From contig CACMHR010000001.1 of assembly GCA_902613655.1 (NCBI GenBank), positions 1 to 64,000 of the forward strand: 64,000 bases of DNA, read 5' to 3'. The notes beneath the pieces are model-generated. The model had not been told where the DNA came from. It ran no database searches and saw only the letters and a list, made by a program, of their open reading frames with translations. Source of the DNA: Anoxypelagibacter sp902613655 (GTDB lineage: Bacteria; Pseudomonadota; Alphaproteobacteria; Pelagibacterales; Pelagibacteraceae). The position numbers and the translations under genes were made by a program. Numbering within the stretch: the first letter of the stretch is position 1; each line of letters opens with the position of its first letter. Below are positions 43,208 to 56,468 of the stretch, one piece after another.

Positions 43208-44302
43208 ATGCAAATTAGACCACACAGAATTATTAATAGGCGTAAAACAAAAAAAATTAGTGTTGGAAAAATTTTCATCGGAGGAGATTCCCCCATCTCA
43301 GTTCAGTCAATGACAAACACTATTACCTCTGATGAGACATCAACAATAAATCAAGTTAATCAACTTAAAGAGGCAGGCGCAGATCTGGTTAGAATTTCAT
43401 GTCCTGATCAAGATTCAACCAAGGCATTAAAAAATATTGTAAAAAAAACTGATATTCCAATTATTGCTGATATTCATTTTCATTATAAAAGAGCTATAGA
43501 GGCAGCCCAGTCAGGTGCAAACTGTTTAAGAATTAATCCAGGAAATATCGGATCAAATGATAGAGTAAAAGACGTAATTAAAGCTGCTAAGGATTATGAT
43601 TGTGCAATAAGAATAGGTGTTAATGCCGGATCTCTTGAAAAGAAAATTTTGGAGAAATTTAAAGAACCATGTCCTGAGGCTTTAGTTGAAAGTGCTACTT
43701 ATAATATAAAGCTTTTGGAAGATAATGACTTTTACAACTTTAAAATTAGCGTTAAATCCTCCGATGTTTTTTTAGCTGTTAAAGCCTACGAATTATTGTC
43801 AAAAAGTTATGACTATCCTTTGCATCTAGGAATAACCGAAGCAGGTGGATTGCTTCCAGGCAGTATCAAATCATCAATAGGAATTGGGTCTTTGCTAATG
43901 AGAGGTATTGGAGATACCATCAGAGTTTCTTTATCAGCAGACCCAGTAGAGGAAATCAAAGCCGGTTATCAAATACTAGGATCCTTGGGCATAAGATCTA
44001 GAGGAGTTCAAATTATTTCGTGCCCGTCGTGTGCTAGGCAAGCATTTCCAGTTATTGAAACAGTCAAAATACTTGAAAATAAATTATCTCATATAAAAAA
44101 ACCACTCACCTTGTCAATAATTGGATGTGTTGTGAATGGACCCGGAGAAGCCTCACAAACAGATGTAGGTTTAACAGGCGGTGGCGAAGGTAGTAATTTG
44201 CTTTATCTTTCTGGTATTCCTCACGAAAAAATAGCCAGCAATTCTCTTATAGATAAAGTCGTTGAGCTTGTAGAAGCTAAGGCCAAAGAATTAAAAAATT
44301 AA
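43208..44302 (+). CDS. ispG: (E)-4-hydroxy-3-methylbut-2-enyl-diphosphate synthase
   Basis: A 364-residue [4Fe-4S] enzyme of the MEP isoprenoid pathway. The TIM-barrel start is PISVQSMTNTITSDETST (about 29-46). Cluster cysteines are in ISCPSCARQAFPVI (about 275-288) and IIGCVVNGPGEASQTD (about 307-322). Length is normal for the two-domain bacterial form. prfA follows 5 bp downstream. Confidence 0.96.
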   Translation: MQIRPHRIINRRKTKKISVGKIFIGGDSPISVQSMTNTITSDETSTINQVNQLKEAGADLVRISCPDQDSTKALKNIVKKTDIPIIADIHFHYKRAIEAAQSGANCLRINPGNIGSNDRVKDVIKAAKDYDCAIRIGVNAGSLEKKILEKFKEPCPEALVESATYNIKLLEDNDFYNFKISVKSSDVFLAVKAYELLSKSYDYPLHLGITEAGGLLPGSIKSSIGIGSLLMRGIGDTIRVSLSADPVEEIKAGYQILGSLGIRSRGVQIISCPSCARQAFPVIETVKILENKLSHIKKPLTLSIIGCVVNGPGEASQTDVGLTGGGEGSNLLYLSGIPHEKIASNSLIDKVVELVEAKAKELKN

Positions 44303-44307
44303 ATCCA

Positions 44308-45381
44308 ATGATACCCATTGATAAAGTTAAAAATATTATAGAAAGATATGATTTATTAGAAAAAGAACTTTCAACAGGAAAGTTTGATGCCAAACTTTTT
44401 GCAAAAAAGTCGAAAGAATATTCAGATCTTAAAAATATTATTAAACCAGCTAAAGAATACGTTAATTTTGATAAGAATAAAAAAGATTTAAATAATATTA
44501 TAAGCGACAAAAAAAATGATCAAGAAATGATAACAATGGCAAAAAAGGAGTTAGATGCAACCGAAAGCCAAAAAAATAAACATGAAAAATTATTAAAAAT
44601 ATTCTTGTTACCCAAAGATAGAGATGATGAAAAAAATGTTATTGTAGAAATTAGAGCAGGTACAGGTGGACTTGAAGCTACATTGTTTGTTTCAGATTTA
44701 TTTAAAATGTATGAAAAAGTATGTTCTAAAAAAAGATGGAAAATAGAAATTATAACCATATCAAAAAGTGAAGCAGGAGGATTTAAAGAGATAATATTCT
44801 CTGTAAAAGGAGAAAATATATTTTCTTATTTAAAATATGAGTCTGGAGTTCACAGAGTTCAAAGGGTACCAAGCACGGAGGCCCAAGGAAGGGTACACAC
44901 TTCTGCTGCAACAGTTGCAATTTTACCTGAAGCAGAGGATGTTGATATAAAACTTAATGACTCAGATTTAAGAATAGATGTATTTAGATCTAGTGGTCCA
45001 GGCGGCCAGTCTGTGAATACAACTGATAGTGCAGTTAGAATTACTCATATCCCAACCAACATTGTTGTTACACAGCAAGATGAAAAATCACAACATAAAA
45101 ATAAGTCAAAAGCACTTAAGATTTTAAGAGCAAGAATTTACGAAGCCGAAAAACTAAAAAAAGAAAAAGAACGTTCAAATGAGAGAAAAAACCAGATAGG
45201 AACTGGAGATAGATCAGAAAGAATTAGAACTTATAATTTTCCCCAAGGTAGGGTTACAGATCATAGAATTAACTTAACGCTACATAAATTAGAGGAATTT
45301 TTAAGCGGAGATATTCATGAAGAGATGAATGAAAACTTAAGACTTAAAGATCAAGATTTAAAATTACAGAGTCTGACCTAA
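44308..45381 (+). CDS. prfA: Peptide chain release factor 1
   Basis: A 357-residue RF-1. The GGQ loop is in RSSGPGGQSVNTTDSAVRITH (about 226-246). VQRVPSTEAQGRVHTSAATVAILPEAE precedes it. The UAA/UAG-reading PxT-type motif of RF1 appears as HRVQRVPSTEAQGR. It is 1 bp from prmC, whose product methylates the GGQ glutamine: the classical prfA-prmC pair. Confidence 0.95.
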   Translation: MIPIDKVKNIIERYDLLEKELSTGKFDAKLFAKKSKEYSDLKNIIKPAKEYVNFDKNKKDLNNIISDKKNDQEMITMAKKELDATESQKNKHEKLLKIFLLPKDRDDEKNVIVEIRAGTGGLEATLFVSDLFKMYEKVCSKKRWKIEIITISKSEAGGFKEIIFSVKGENIFSYLKYESGVHRVQRVPSTEAQGRVHTSAATVAILPEAEDVDIKLNDSDLRIDVFRSSGPGGQSVNTTDSAVRITHIPTNIVVTQQDEKSQHKNKSKALKILRARIYEAEKLKKEKERSNERKNQIGTGDRSERIRTYNFPQGRVTDHRINLTLHKLEEFLSGDIHEEMNENLRLKDQDLKLQSLT

Positions 45382-45382
45382 T

Positions 45383-46225
45383 ATGAAAACCTTTCAGCTT
45401 TTAAATTTAGGATCAGAAATTTTAAAAAAAAATAATATTTCCTCTCATTTAATAGATAGTGAAATTATTCTCTCAAAGATCTTAAATATCTCTAGAGAAA
45501 AGCTTTTAACAAATCAAAGCATAGTTAATGTAAAAAATATTACAAAATTTAGAAGTAAAATTGCAAGAAGATCTAGAAGCGAGCCAATAGCTTATATTTT
45601 TCAAACAAAAGAGTTTATGGGATCAGATTTTTTTATTGATCAGAAATCTTTAATACCAAGACCAGAAACTGAATTGCTAATTGAGCCAATTATGAAAATT
45701 TTTAAAAATAAAAATTTATTTTTTCTTGATATTGGTATTGGCAGTGGTTGTATTATGATCTCACTTTTGAATGATTTAAAACATAGTCAAGGTGTTGGGA
45801 TTGATGTGTGTAATAAAACTCTTAAAAATTGTCGAATTAATTTAAAAAAATTTAAATTAGAAAATAAGTGTAAGCTTTTACTTAAGTCTGTTGATGAATT
45901 AAATACTATAAAATTTGATTTAGTTGTATCAAACCCGCCGTATATAATTAGAAGAGATATTAAGCGTTTGTCCAAAGATATCAAAAGATTCGAACCAACC
46001 GTAGCCCTAGATGGAGGAAATGATGGTCTTGACGTTATTAAAAAAGTTATTTACAAATCTACTAAAGTTCTTAAATTAAATGGTATTTTAGCTATAGAAA
46101 TTGGTTACGGACAATATAGGGCTGTGAGAAACCTTTTAATAGCAAACAATTTTAAAGAAAAATTTGTAATAAAAGACTTTGGAAACAATATTCGTTGTAT
46201 TTTTAGCACTTTATTAAAAAAATAA
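45383..46225 (+). CDS. prmC: Release factor glutamine methyltransferase
   Basis: A 280-residue SAM methyltransferase acting on RF1/RF2. The N-terminal helical recognition domain is followed by PIAYIFQTKEFMGSDFFID and PRPETELLIEPI, then motif I FLDIGIGSGCIMISLL (about 117-132) and the catalytic NPPY in VVSNPPYIIRRDIK (about 180-193). Complete. It begins 1 bp after prfA, its substrate gene. Confidence 0.95.
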   Translation: MKTFQLLNLGSEILKKNNISSHLIDSEIILSKILNISREKLLTNQSIVNVKNITKFRSKIARRSRSEPIAYIFQTKEFMGSDFFIDQKSLIPRPETELLIEPIMKIFKNKNLFFLDIGIGSGCIMISLLNDLKHSQGVGIDVCNKTLKNCRINLKKFKLENKCKLLLKSVDELNTIKFDLVVSNPPYIIRRDIKRLSKDIKRFEPTVALDGGNDGLDVIKKVIYKSTKVLKLNGILAIEIGYGQYRAVRNLLIANNFKEKFVIKDFGNNIRCIFSTLLKK

Positions 46226-46285
46226 TTCAATGAATAAAAAAAAAAAAATTTAATAGATTAAATTTAGTAAAATAAAAATTATCAA

Positions 46286-46645
46286 ATGAGAAATGACAAA
46301 ATAAGAAGATTTAAACCAAGAATGAATAAGTTTCGTTCGAGACGACCCTCAAATGGAATGAAGAATAATGGTATCATTCACCAAAATAATATTCATAGAA
46401 ATGGTCTGTCAAGAAATCATGTAAATAAAAATCCTCACAACCTAGAAAGAATAATTGAAAAATATAAAAATTTGGCAAAAGAGGCTTTAAGCTCTGGAGA
46501 TAAAATTTTGTATGAAAATTATTTGCAACATTCAGATCACTTTTCAAGAATTCTCACAGAACTAGGTTCTAATAAAGTAAAAGAAACCTTAAAAGACAAA
46601 GAAGAAAATAAAGAAGAACAAAATATTGCTAACGAACAAAGTTAA
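46286..46645 (+). CDS. DUF4167 family protein
   Basis: A 119-residue protein with a basic, Arg/Asn/His-rich disordered N-terminus (RRFKPRMNKFRSRRPSNG) and a conserved helical block NLERIIEKYKNLAKEALSSGDKILYENYLQHSDHFSRIL (about 52-90), which is the DUF4167 core. The C-terminus is Glu/Lys rich. The family is typical of alphaproteobacteria and usually sits right after prmC, as here; RNA binding is suspected from charge only. Confidence 0.85.
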   Translation: MRNDKIRRFKPRMNKFRSRRPSNGMKNNGIIHQNNIHRNGLSRNHVNKNPHNLERIIEKYKNLAKEALSSGDKILYENYLQHSDHFSRILTELGSNKVKETLKDKEENKEEQNIANEQS

Positions 46646-47970
46646 TTTCTCAGCTCAGCCACCTCAACATCCAACTTAATTCTTTCTATTTCAAATAATT
46701 TTCTTTCTTCACCCTTTAAAATTTTTCCTGATGGTAATTTTAATTTTTGTGAATTGATAAATTTTCCGTTGTATTTGACAGTATAATGTAAGTGTGGACC
46801 AGTTGACATTCCCGTGTTTCCAACATACCCGATTACTTGTCCTTGTCTTACACGTCTGCCAGTCTTTGTTGCAAATTTTGAGAGGTGACCATAACCCGTT
46901 GTGTAAGAGGAGTTGTGTCTTATTCTCACACAGTTACCACCATTGCCACACCATCCAGCTTTAATTACAGTTCCATTACCAGATGCCATGATCGGAGTTC
47001 CAGTTGGTGCTGCAAAGTCAGTTCCATTATGATGTTTAGTAAAACCTAAAATTGGATGTTTACGTAAACCAAAAGGCGATGATAACCTAGCGCCATTAAT
47101 TGGAGTTTTCATTAGAGCTTTACTAATACTTTTCCCTTTTTCATCGTAGAAATCAAAATCTTTTTTACTTTCAAATCTATATAATTTTATTTTTTGATTA
47201 TTTACATTAAGATAAGCATATAAAATTTTACCTGTTTGAATAAATTTATTAGTATCATCAACATATTTTTCATACATAACTTCAAATTCATCACCTTTTC
47301 TAATATCTCTCTGAAAATCTACTTCAAAACCGAATATTCTTGCAAACTCAATAATAATATTTGGCTCCATTTTAGCTTTTATTGCTGAACTGTAGAGATT
47401 ATTTGATATTTTTCCATCAACTACAATCTTTTTTTTAAAAAGTTGAGTGACATTTTTTGTTATTTCAAGACCACTGCTACCTTTATCAATATTTACGTAT
47501 GTCGTTTTTGATATTGGATATTCTACTTTAAGTACCTCCATATCTTCCTTATCTGCTGATCTCCTAAGCACAAATTTAATTTTTTGATTTGGAACTATAT
47601 TTGAAAGCTTTCTTTTTTTGATTTCTTTAACAATAAAACTTATTTCCTTTTTTTTTACACTAAACTTTTTGAGTATCGACTCCATTGTATCATTATTTTT
47701 CACAATATAATCGTACTCAAAATAAGGTGACTTAATTTGATTAAGAAGATAATTTTTTAATAAAACGGTCTCATTACTAGATATAAATGCATCTATTGCT
47801 TCTAACCTCTTTTTTTTCAATGTTGAACTGTAGGCGAATAGTGCGCTGACAACAAAAATTATTAAAAATCCAAACAAAACAGAGTTTATGGATACATCAA
47901 TATTTTTAAGTAATTTTTTGCCGTAGTTAATGGTTTTATCAGTAGAGATCTTCAATATATTTTTTTTCAT
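46642..47970 (-). CDS. M23-family (LytM-type) peptidoglycan endopeptidase
   Basis: A 442-residue envelope protein. One N-terminal membrane segment (VLFGFLIIFVVSALFAYSS, about 32-50), a LysM/OapA-like middle region (KNNDTMESILKKFSVKK, about 90-106), then the M23 peptidase domain (about 290-400). Zinc ligands are in HHNGTDFAAPTGTPI and GPHLHYTVKYNG, so it should be active. It likely cuts peptide crosslinks during growth or division. Its promoter must lie in the 357-bp gap shared with the rRNA operon. Confidence 0.9.
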   Translation of the reverse strand: MKKNILKISTDKTINYGKKLLKNIDVSINSVLFGFLIIFVVSALFAYSSTLKKKRLEAIDAFISSNETVLLKNYLLNQIKSPYFEYDYIVKNNDTMESILKKFSVKKKEISFIVKEIKKRKLSNIVPNQKIKFVLRRSADKEDMEVLKVEYPISKTTYVNIDKGSSGLEITKNVTQLFKKKIVVDGKISNNLYSSAIKAKMEPNIIIEFARIFGFEVDFQRDIRKGDEFEVMYEKYVDDTNKFIQTGKILYAYLNVNNQKIKLYRFESKKDFDFYDEKGKSISKALMKTPINGARLSSPFGLRKHPILGFTKHHNGTDFAAPTGTPIMASGNGTVIKAGWCGNGGNCVRIRHNSSYTTGYGHLSKFATKTGRRVRQGQVIGYVGNTGMSTGPHLHYTVKYNGKFINSQKLKLPSGKILKGEERKLFEIERIKLDVEVAELRN

Positions 47971-48074
47971 AGTAGATTTGTCATATATTCAAAAAAAACA
48001 ATTTGTACAATGCCAAGTAGAAAAAAAACACCTATTTTACAAGGTTTTTTTGTCATTACAGCGAAATATACGCC

Positions 48075-48102
48075 TTGATTAATTCTACAAATTTTGTATA
48101 AC
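48075..48102 (+). promoter_or_regulatory. Candidate rRNA operon promoter
   Basis: TTGATT (48075-48080), a 16-bp spacer and TATAAC (48097-48102), followed by a GC-rich discriminator GGCGTC. GC-rich discriminators are typical of stringently controlled rRNA promoters. It lies about 225 bp upstream of the 16S gene in the 357-bp gap between the M23 gene and 16S. The rest of that gap holds the leader RNA and the upstream arm of the 16S processing stem; I see no gene in it. Confidence 0.5.
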
Positions 48103-48218
48103 GGCGTCTCGCTCTAATCGGCATAGAAACTAAGCTTTTAGCAGATTTCGATCTGATTTAGAGGGATAGTTTTCTCTAAATTAAAGAAAACTCAGCTTTT
48201 TCAAATTGTTAAAAATTA

Positions 48219-48246
48219 AGAAGAGAAGTGTGGACGGTTAGGTTAA
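48219..48246 (+). other. 16S processing stem, upstream arm
   Basis: This arm (GAAGAGAAG, GGACGGT and GTTAAC blocks) is complementary, with small bulges, to 49842-49873 downstream of 16S (GTTAA, ACCGTCC, TTCTCTTC). The pair encloses the complete 16S gene as expected for an RNase III processing stem. Confidence 0.75.
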
Positions 48247-48327
48247 CAAAGAAATTGTCGTACACACTTTAACGAAAGTAACTTTAGTTTTATCTGAAGT
48301 TATTAAAGCTAGTGTGCGCCGTTATTA

Positions 48328-49830
<1,503 letters not shown>

Positions 49831-49841
49831 ACAAAAAATTA

Positions 49842-49873
49842 GTTAATGTGACCGTCCTCATTTCTCTTCTTCA
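49842..49873 (+). other. 16S processing stem, downstream arm
   Basis: Complementary to 48219-48246 (see that entry); together they loop out the 16S gene in the primary transcript. Confidence 0.75.
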
Positions 49874-49898
49874 AAGTGTCTCTATAAAATGACTTTAG

Positions 49899-49975
<77 letters not shown>

Positions 49976-49982
49976 TAGTTTC

Positions 49983-50058
49983 GGGGGATTAGCTCAGCTG
50001 GGAGAGCGCCTGATTTGCATTCAGGAGGTCAGCGGTTCGATCCCGCTATCCTCCACCA
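49983..50058 (+). tRNA. tRNA-Ala (TGC)
   Basis: A 76-nt gene with encoded CCA, 7 bp after tRNA-Ile. Anticodon loop TTTGCAT (TGC), acceptor GGGGGAT/ATCCTCC with one G-T pair, canonical T-loop TTCGATC. Both spacer tRNAs have normal elbows, unlike the tRNA-Phe at 29456. Confidence 0.97.
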
Positions 50059-50115
50059 AAATTGACACTTTTAGCATTTTTAAATCGTAAATAATTTTAT
50101 CAATATCTATATCCG

Positions 50116-50164
50116 ATTGTTCGAATAGATGAACAATCAAAGAATGTTCGAATAGATGAACATT
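50116..50164 (+). repeat. Twin hairpins in the rRNA spacer
   Basis: Two 22-bp hairpins, 27 bp apart, share the loop GAATAGAT. Stems are ATTGTTC/GAACAAT (50116-50137) and AATGTTC/GAACATT (50143-50164). They differ by exchanges that preserve pairing. They lie 46 bp upstream of the 23S start, between tRNA-Ala and 23S. Confidence 0.8.
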
Positions 50165-50210
50165 CCAACAAAAATTTAATTTTTACAGAAAATTTTTTTC
50201 TGTGCATTAA

Positions 50211-52961
<2,751 letters not shown>

Positions 52962-53031
52962 ATGCACTGAAAAAAATTTTTGAAATAAATTATAGATTTA
53001 TATTAAAGAATTGTAAAATATAACACATAAA

Positions 53032-53901
53032 ATGAACTTAAAAAAATTAGCAGCAGACTATTTAGGTTTAGGTGAACATATTGATGTACCATATTCGAAA
53101 AAACTCACTGGTGGTAAAACAATAAATATTTTAAAATATTCTGGTTTAGTGTCCGTAGTTAAAAGACGTTCTTCAAAAAAAATTTCAGAAGAATGGAATA
53201 AAAACTATGGAAAAGATAAAAATTATAACCCAAAAATTCCAGCTATAATCTCGAGAGTAACTTATACCGCAGAAACGATTGCATCTAAAATAAATTTAAG
53301 ATCTAAATCTTTAGTAGATCTTGGAGCGGGGGATGGAGTTTTGTTAAAGATTCTAAAAGATAAAAAATTACTAAAAAAACTATTCGGAGTCGAACCTTCA
53401 CAAAAAAATTGTGAACAAATTAAGAAATATAAAATTAAATCTTACACTGGAACTATCGAAGAGTTTGCATCATCTACAAACAAAAAATTCGATATCGGAA
53501 CTATTTTATGGACTTTATGCGCATGCTCAAATCCGACCGAAATCATAAAATCTGCATCTAAAGTTTTGAAAAGTGATGGATATTTAGTCATCGCTGAAGG
53601 AAGCAGAATATTAGTTCCATATAAAAAGCCAATTCAGATGTATTTTGGCTCAAAACAGGCACCCGACTTGCATCCTTTTCATTTTAGCAAAAACTCTTTA
53701 GTTAATCTCTTAGCACTAAACAAATTTAAAACTGTTTTTATTAATCGATATATAGATACTGACTATCTAGTTGTTATTGCAAAGAAAGTTAAAAGTGTTC
53801 CAAAAAGAGATATAAAGTTAGACGACTATAAAAAAGTAAAAAGCTTCTTTAAAGATTGGTATAAATTAAGCCAAAAATATAAGAAAGAAATTATAACTTA
53901 A
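53032..53901 (+). CDS. SAM-dependent methyltransferase (glycan region)
   Basis: A 289-residue class I methyltransferase. Motif I is SLVDLGAGDGVLLKILKD (about 92-109); a later strand holds DIGTILWTLCACSNPTE (about 152-168) and the post-core block GYLVIAEGSRILVPYKKPIQMYFG (about 183-206). The N-terminal 60 residues (LGLGEHIDVPYSKK) resemble those of methyltransferases next to NodU-type carbamoyltransferases. Probably modifies a nucleotide-linked or polymer sugar. It is the first gene after 23S, 70 bp downstream, with no clear terminator between. Confidence 0.8.
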   Translation: MNLKKLAADYLGLGEHIDVPYSKKLTGGKTINILKYSGLVSVVKRRSSKKISEEWNKNYGKDKNYNPKIPAIISRVTYTAETIASKINLRSKSLVDLGAGDGVLLKILKDKKLLKKLFGVEPSQKNCEQIKKYKIKSYTGTIEEFASSTNKKFDIGTILWTLCACSNPTEIIKSASKVLKSDGYLVIAEGSRILVPYKKPIQMYFGSKQAPDLHPFHFSKNSLVNLLALNKFKTVFINRYIDTDYLVVIAKKVKSVPKRDIKLDDYKKVKSFFKDWYKLSQKYKKEIIT

Positions 53902-53912
53902 TAATTTAAAAT

Positions 53913-55760
53913 ATGATTATTCTAGGAATCTGTTTATCTTATCAATCTTCAGCTTGCTTAATGGTAAACGGTGAAATTAAAAATGCAATTAGTGAAGAAA
54001 GATTTTCTGGAATAAAAGATGATGAGAGTTACCCAAAAAAGTCAATTGATTATATTTTAAAAAATAATAATATTAAACCTTCAGATATAGATTATGTAGC
54101 GCATCTAGGCTATCACTGGACACCTTACTACCTACTAGTAAATAGGTTTTCAAAATTCACAGTTCTTGACAGAAAAAGAGAAGAAAATCTTTACTGGTAT
54201 CCAAAGTTCTATCAAAATAAAAAAAACTTATCACAAGTAAAATTATTCAAAGACAAAATTAATTACAGCCAATACCCCGGAAGAAAATATTGGAAAAGAA
54301 ACTTAAAAAAATATGAAAAAAAACACGACGATACAAAAAATAAGGATTTGATCGAAAATGGAAAACGTATTAGATGTGAATTAGTAAAAAAACATTTAGG
54401 TATAGAAAAGAGCAAAATTAGGTTTATAGATCATAGTATGGGACACATTTGTTTTGCTTATTTTACAAGTCCTAAAAATCCGAAAAAAAGTTTAAATATT
54501 TCAATAGATGCTTACGCAGATGGAATTAATTATGCTGCTTGGATATTCGAAAAAAATAAAGGTTACTTAAAAAAAAGAGAGATAATAAGGTCTGATACCT
54601 CAATAATTGCAAGACTTTATCGATATACAACACTAATTCTTAATTTAAAGCCTGATCAGCATGAATACAAAGTAATGGGCTTAGCACCTTATGCTAAAGA
54701 AAAATACACTTCTAATTTGATTAAGAAGCTTAAAAAAATCCAAGATATTAAAGGAATTAATTTTAAATGGAAAAAAAAACCTAAAGATACTTATTTTTTT
54801 TTTAAATCTTTTTTTGAAAATTACAGATTTGATACTATAGCTGGAGCCTTGCAGTCATATACAGAATATCTTTTAGTTAAATTATTTAAAAATTTGGTCA
54901 AAAAATTTAAAGTAAAACAAATAAATTACGCTGGCGGAGTTGCAATGAACGTAAAAGCTAATATGTTATTGTCAGATTTAAATAAATCCACAAGACTTCA
55001 TGTACCATTTGCTCCTGACGATGTTTCCCAATCCGTTGGAGGCGCTATTGCATTGCATTTACAATTGTTAGACCAAAAAAAAACAAATTTCCAAATATCA
55101 CAGTTGAAAACACCGTATTTGGGAAAAAGTATTGATATAGAAGAAGAAAAAAGATTAATAAAAAAAATAAAAAAAAATAATAAGTACAAAGTATATAGTA
55201 AAAAAATAAATACTTTAGCTGCAAAGCTTTTAAGTAAAAATCACATTTTAGCTAGATGTGTTGGAAAAACTGAATATGGCGCTAGAGCTTTAGGAAATAG
55301 ATCGATTTTAGCTAATCCATCAAACTTAGATTTAAAAACACAAATAAATAACAAAATTAAAAGTAGGGATTTTTGGATGCCTTTTGCTGCAACTGTTTTA
55401 AAAATAAAAAAAAATTTTTATTTTCAAAAAAATCCTAGTATTGATAACCTAAAATATATGACTAATTGCCTTAGGACAAAAACTAAAGGTGCAGATTTAC
55501 TTAAAGCAGCGATACATCCATCAGACTTAACCTGTCGAGCTCAATTGTTAGATAAAAAAGATAATAAATCGTATTATGATTTGATTAATGCGTATGGAAA
55601 AAGAACAGGTAATTTTGCTCTTTTGAACACCTCATTGAACTTTCATGGATATCCATTAGCCAATGATATTCATGATGCTTATAAAATTGTCGATAAATCA
55701 AATCTAGATGGATTAATTTTGGAAAATTTTTTAGTAATAAAAAAAACTATAAAAATTTAG
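53913..55760 (+). CDS. NodU/CmcH-family carbamoyltransferase
   Basis: A 615-residue enzyme transferring a carbamoyl group to a sugar hydroxyl. The N-terminal Kae1-like ATPase fold starts ILGICLSYQSSACLMVNG and continues with SEERFSGIKDD. VMGLAPYAKEKYTS (about 251-264) and NYAGGVAMNVKAN (about 338-350) belong to the active-site region. The C-terminal YrdC-like domain contains ILARCVGKTEYGARALGNRS (about 445-464). It follows the methyltransferase by 11 bp; O-carbamoyl and O-methyl decoration of a surface glycan is inferred. Confidence 0.88.
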   Translation: MIILGICLSYQSSACLMVNGEIKNAISEERFSGIKDDESYPKKSIDYILKNNNIKPSDIDYVAHLGYHWTPYYLLVNRFSKFTVLDRKREENLYWYPKFYQNKKNLSQVKLFKDKINYSQYPGRKYWKRNLKKYEKKHDDTKNKDLIENGKRIRCELVKKHLGIEKSKIRFIDHSMGHICFAYFTSPKNPKKSLNISIDAYADGINYAAWIFEKNKGYLKKREIIRSDTSIIARLYRYTTLILNLKPDQHEYKVMGLAPYAKEKYTSNLIKKLKKIQDIKGINFKWKKKPKDTYFFFKSFFENYRFDTIAGALQSYTEYLLVKLFKNLVKKFKVKQINYAGGVAMNVKANMLLSDLNKSTRLHVPFAPDDVSQSVGGAIALHLQLLDQKKTNFQISQLKTPYLGKSIDIEEEKRLIKKIKKNNKYKVYSKKINTLAAKLLSKNHILARCVGKTEYGARALGNRSILANPSNLDLKTQINNKIKSRDFWMPFAATVLKIKKNFYFQKNPSIDNLKYMTNCLRTKTKGADLLKAAIHPSDLTCRAQLLDKKDNKSYYDLINAYGKRTGNFALLNTSLNFHGYPLANDIHDAYKIVDKSNLDGLILENFLVIKKTIKI

Positions 55761-55775
55761 ATATTCTCAAGAAAA

Positions 55776-56465
55776 TTATAATTTTTTAAAGTTTTTTTTA
55801 ATTAATTCTGCCAACTTAAAATCATACAAACTATCAATATCTACTGAATTTTTTTCACTCATTAGTAAATAGCTAATTTTTCCTCCAATTATAAATTTTT
55901 CAATTTTATTCATTTTAGTGATATAAATTGCAGCTCCATTTGCATTGTAATATTTCTTTTTTTTTTGTCTAATTGGAATTATTTTATTTTTATTCGCTCT
56001 AATCAAAAAACTATTACTTTTTTTAAATAATGTATCTGGATTATATATATGTTTTAATTTTGATACACTCACCAAAGAGTCAGCTTTATTTCTTATAAAA
56101 GTTTTACAAGCTCTATCTATATCTTTAAAAGTCCTTAACGGTGATGTTGGTTGAAGTAGTATTACAGCATCATATTTTTTTTTTTGTTTAATTTTATTTA
56201 ACTCAAATTTAATAACTTTAAGCATTAAAGTATTAGATGATGAGATTTTTTTCGGTCTAAGGGTAGGTACTTTGCAATTAAATTTTTCACAAATTTTTGC
56301 AATTTTTTTTGAGTCTGTAGAAATTATAATGTCTTTTATAAATTTTGATTGTTGAGCAGATTTTATTGTCCAATATATTAAAGGTTTGCCATCAAATTTT
56401 AATATATTTTTATTTTTTAATTCTCTAGACCCACCCCTTGCTGGAATAATTGCTAAAAAATTCAT
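55776..56465 (-). CDS. neuA: Acylneuraminate (nonulosonate) cytidylyltransferase
   Basis: A 229-residue CMP-sugar synthetase. The nucleotide-binding start LAIIPARGGSRELKNKNILK (about 4-23) and VILLQPTSPLRTFKDIDRA (about 101-119) are diagnostic; DIDSLYDFKLAE marks the C-terminal metal site. It activates a nonulosonic acid (sialic, legionaminic or related) with CTP. The gene is coupled to the neuC-like gene upstream (3-bp gap). Confidence 0.88.
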   Translation of the reverse strand: MNFLAIIPARGGSRELKNKNILKFDGKPLIYWTIKSAQQSKFIKDIIISTDSKKIAKICEKFNCKVPTLRPKKISSSNTLMLKVIKFELNKIKQKKKYDAVILLQPTSPLRTFKDIDRACKTFIRNKADSLVSVSKLKHIYNPDTLFKKSNSFLIRANKNKIIPIRQKKKKYYNANGAAIYITKMNKIEKFIIGGKISYLLMSEKNSVDIDSLYDFKLAELIKKNFKKL

Positions 56466-56468
56466 TAT

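Noticed and set aside
48031..48054. Terminator-like hairpin ACCT/AGGT with a T-run upstream of the rRNA operon
   Set aside because: The stem is only 4 bp and no plus-strand gene ends nearby, so it is probably chance.
48009..48077. A 22-codon frame upstream of the rRNA promoter
   Set aside because: It is very short, runs into the promoter and leader, and has no ribosome-binding site or recognisable product.
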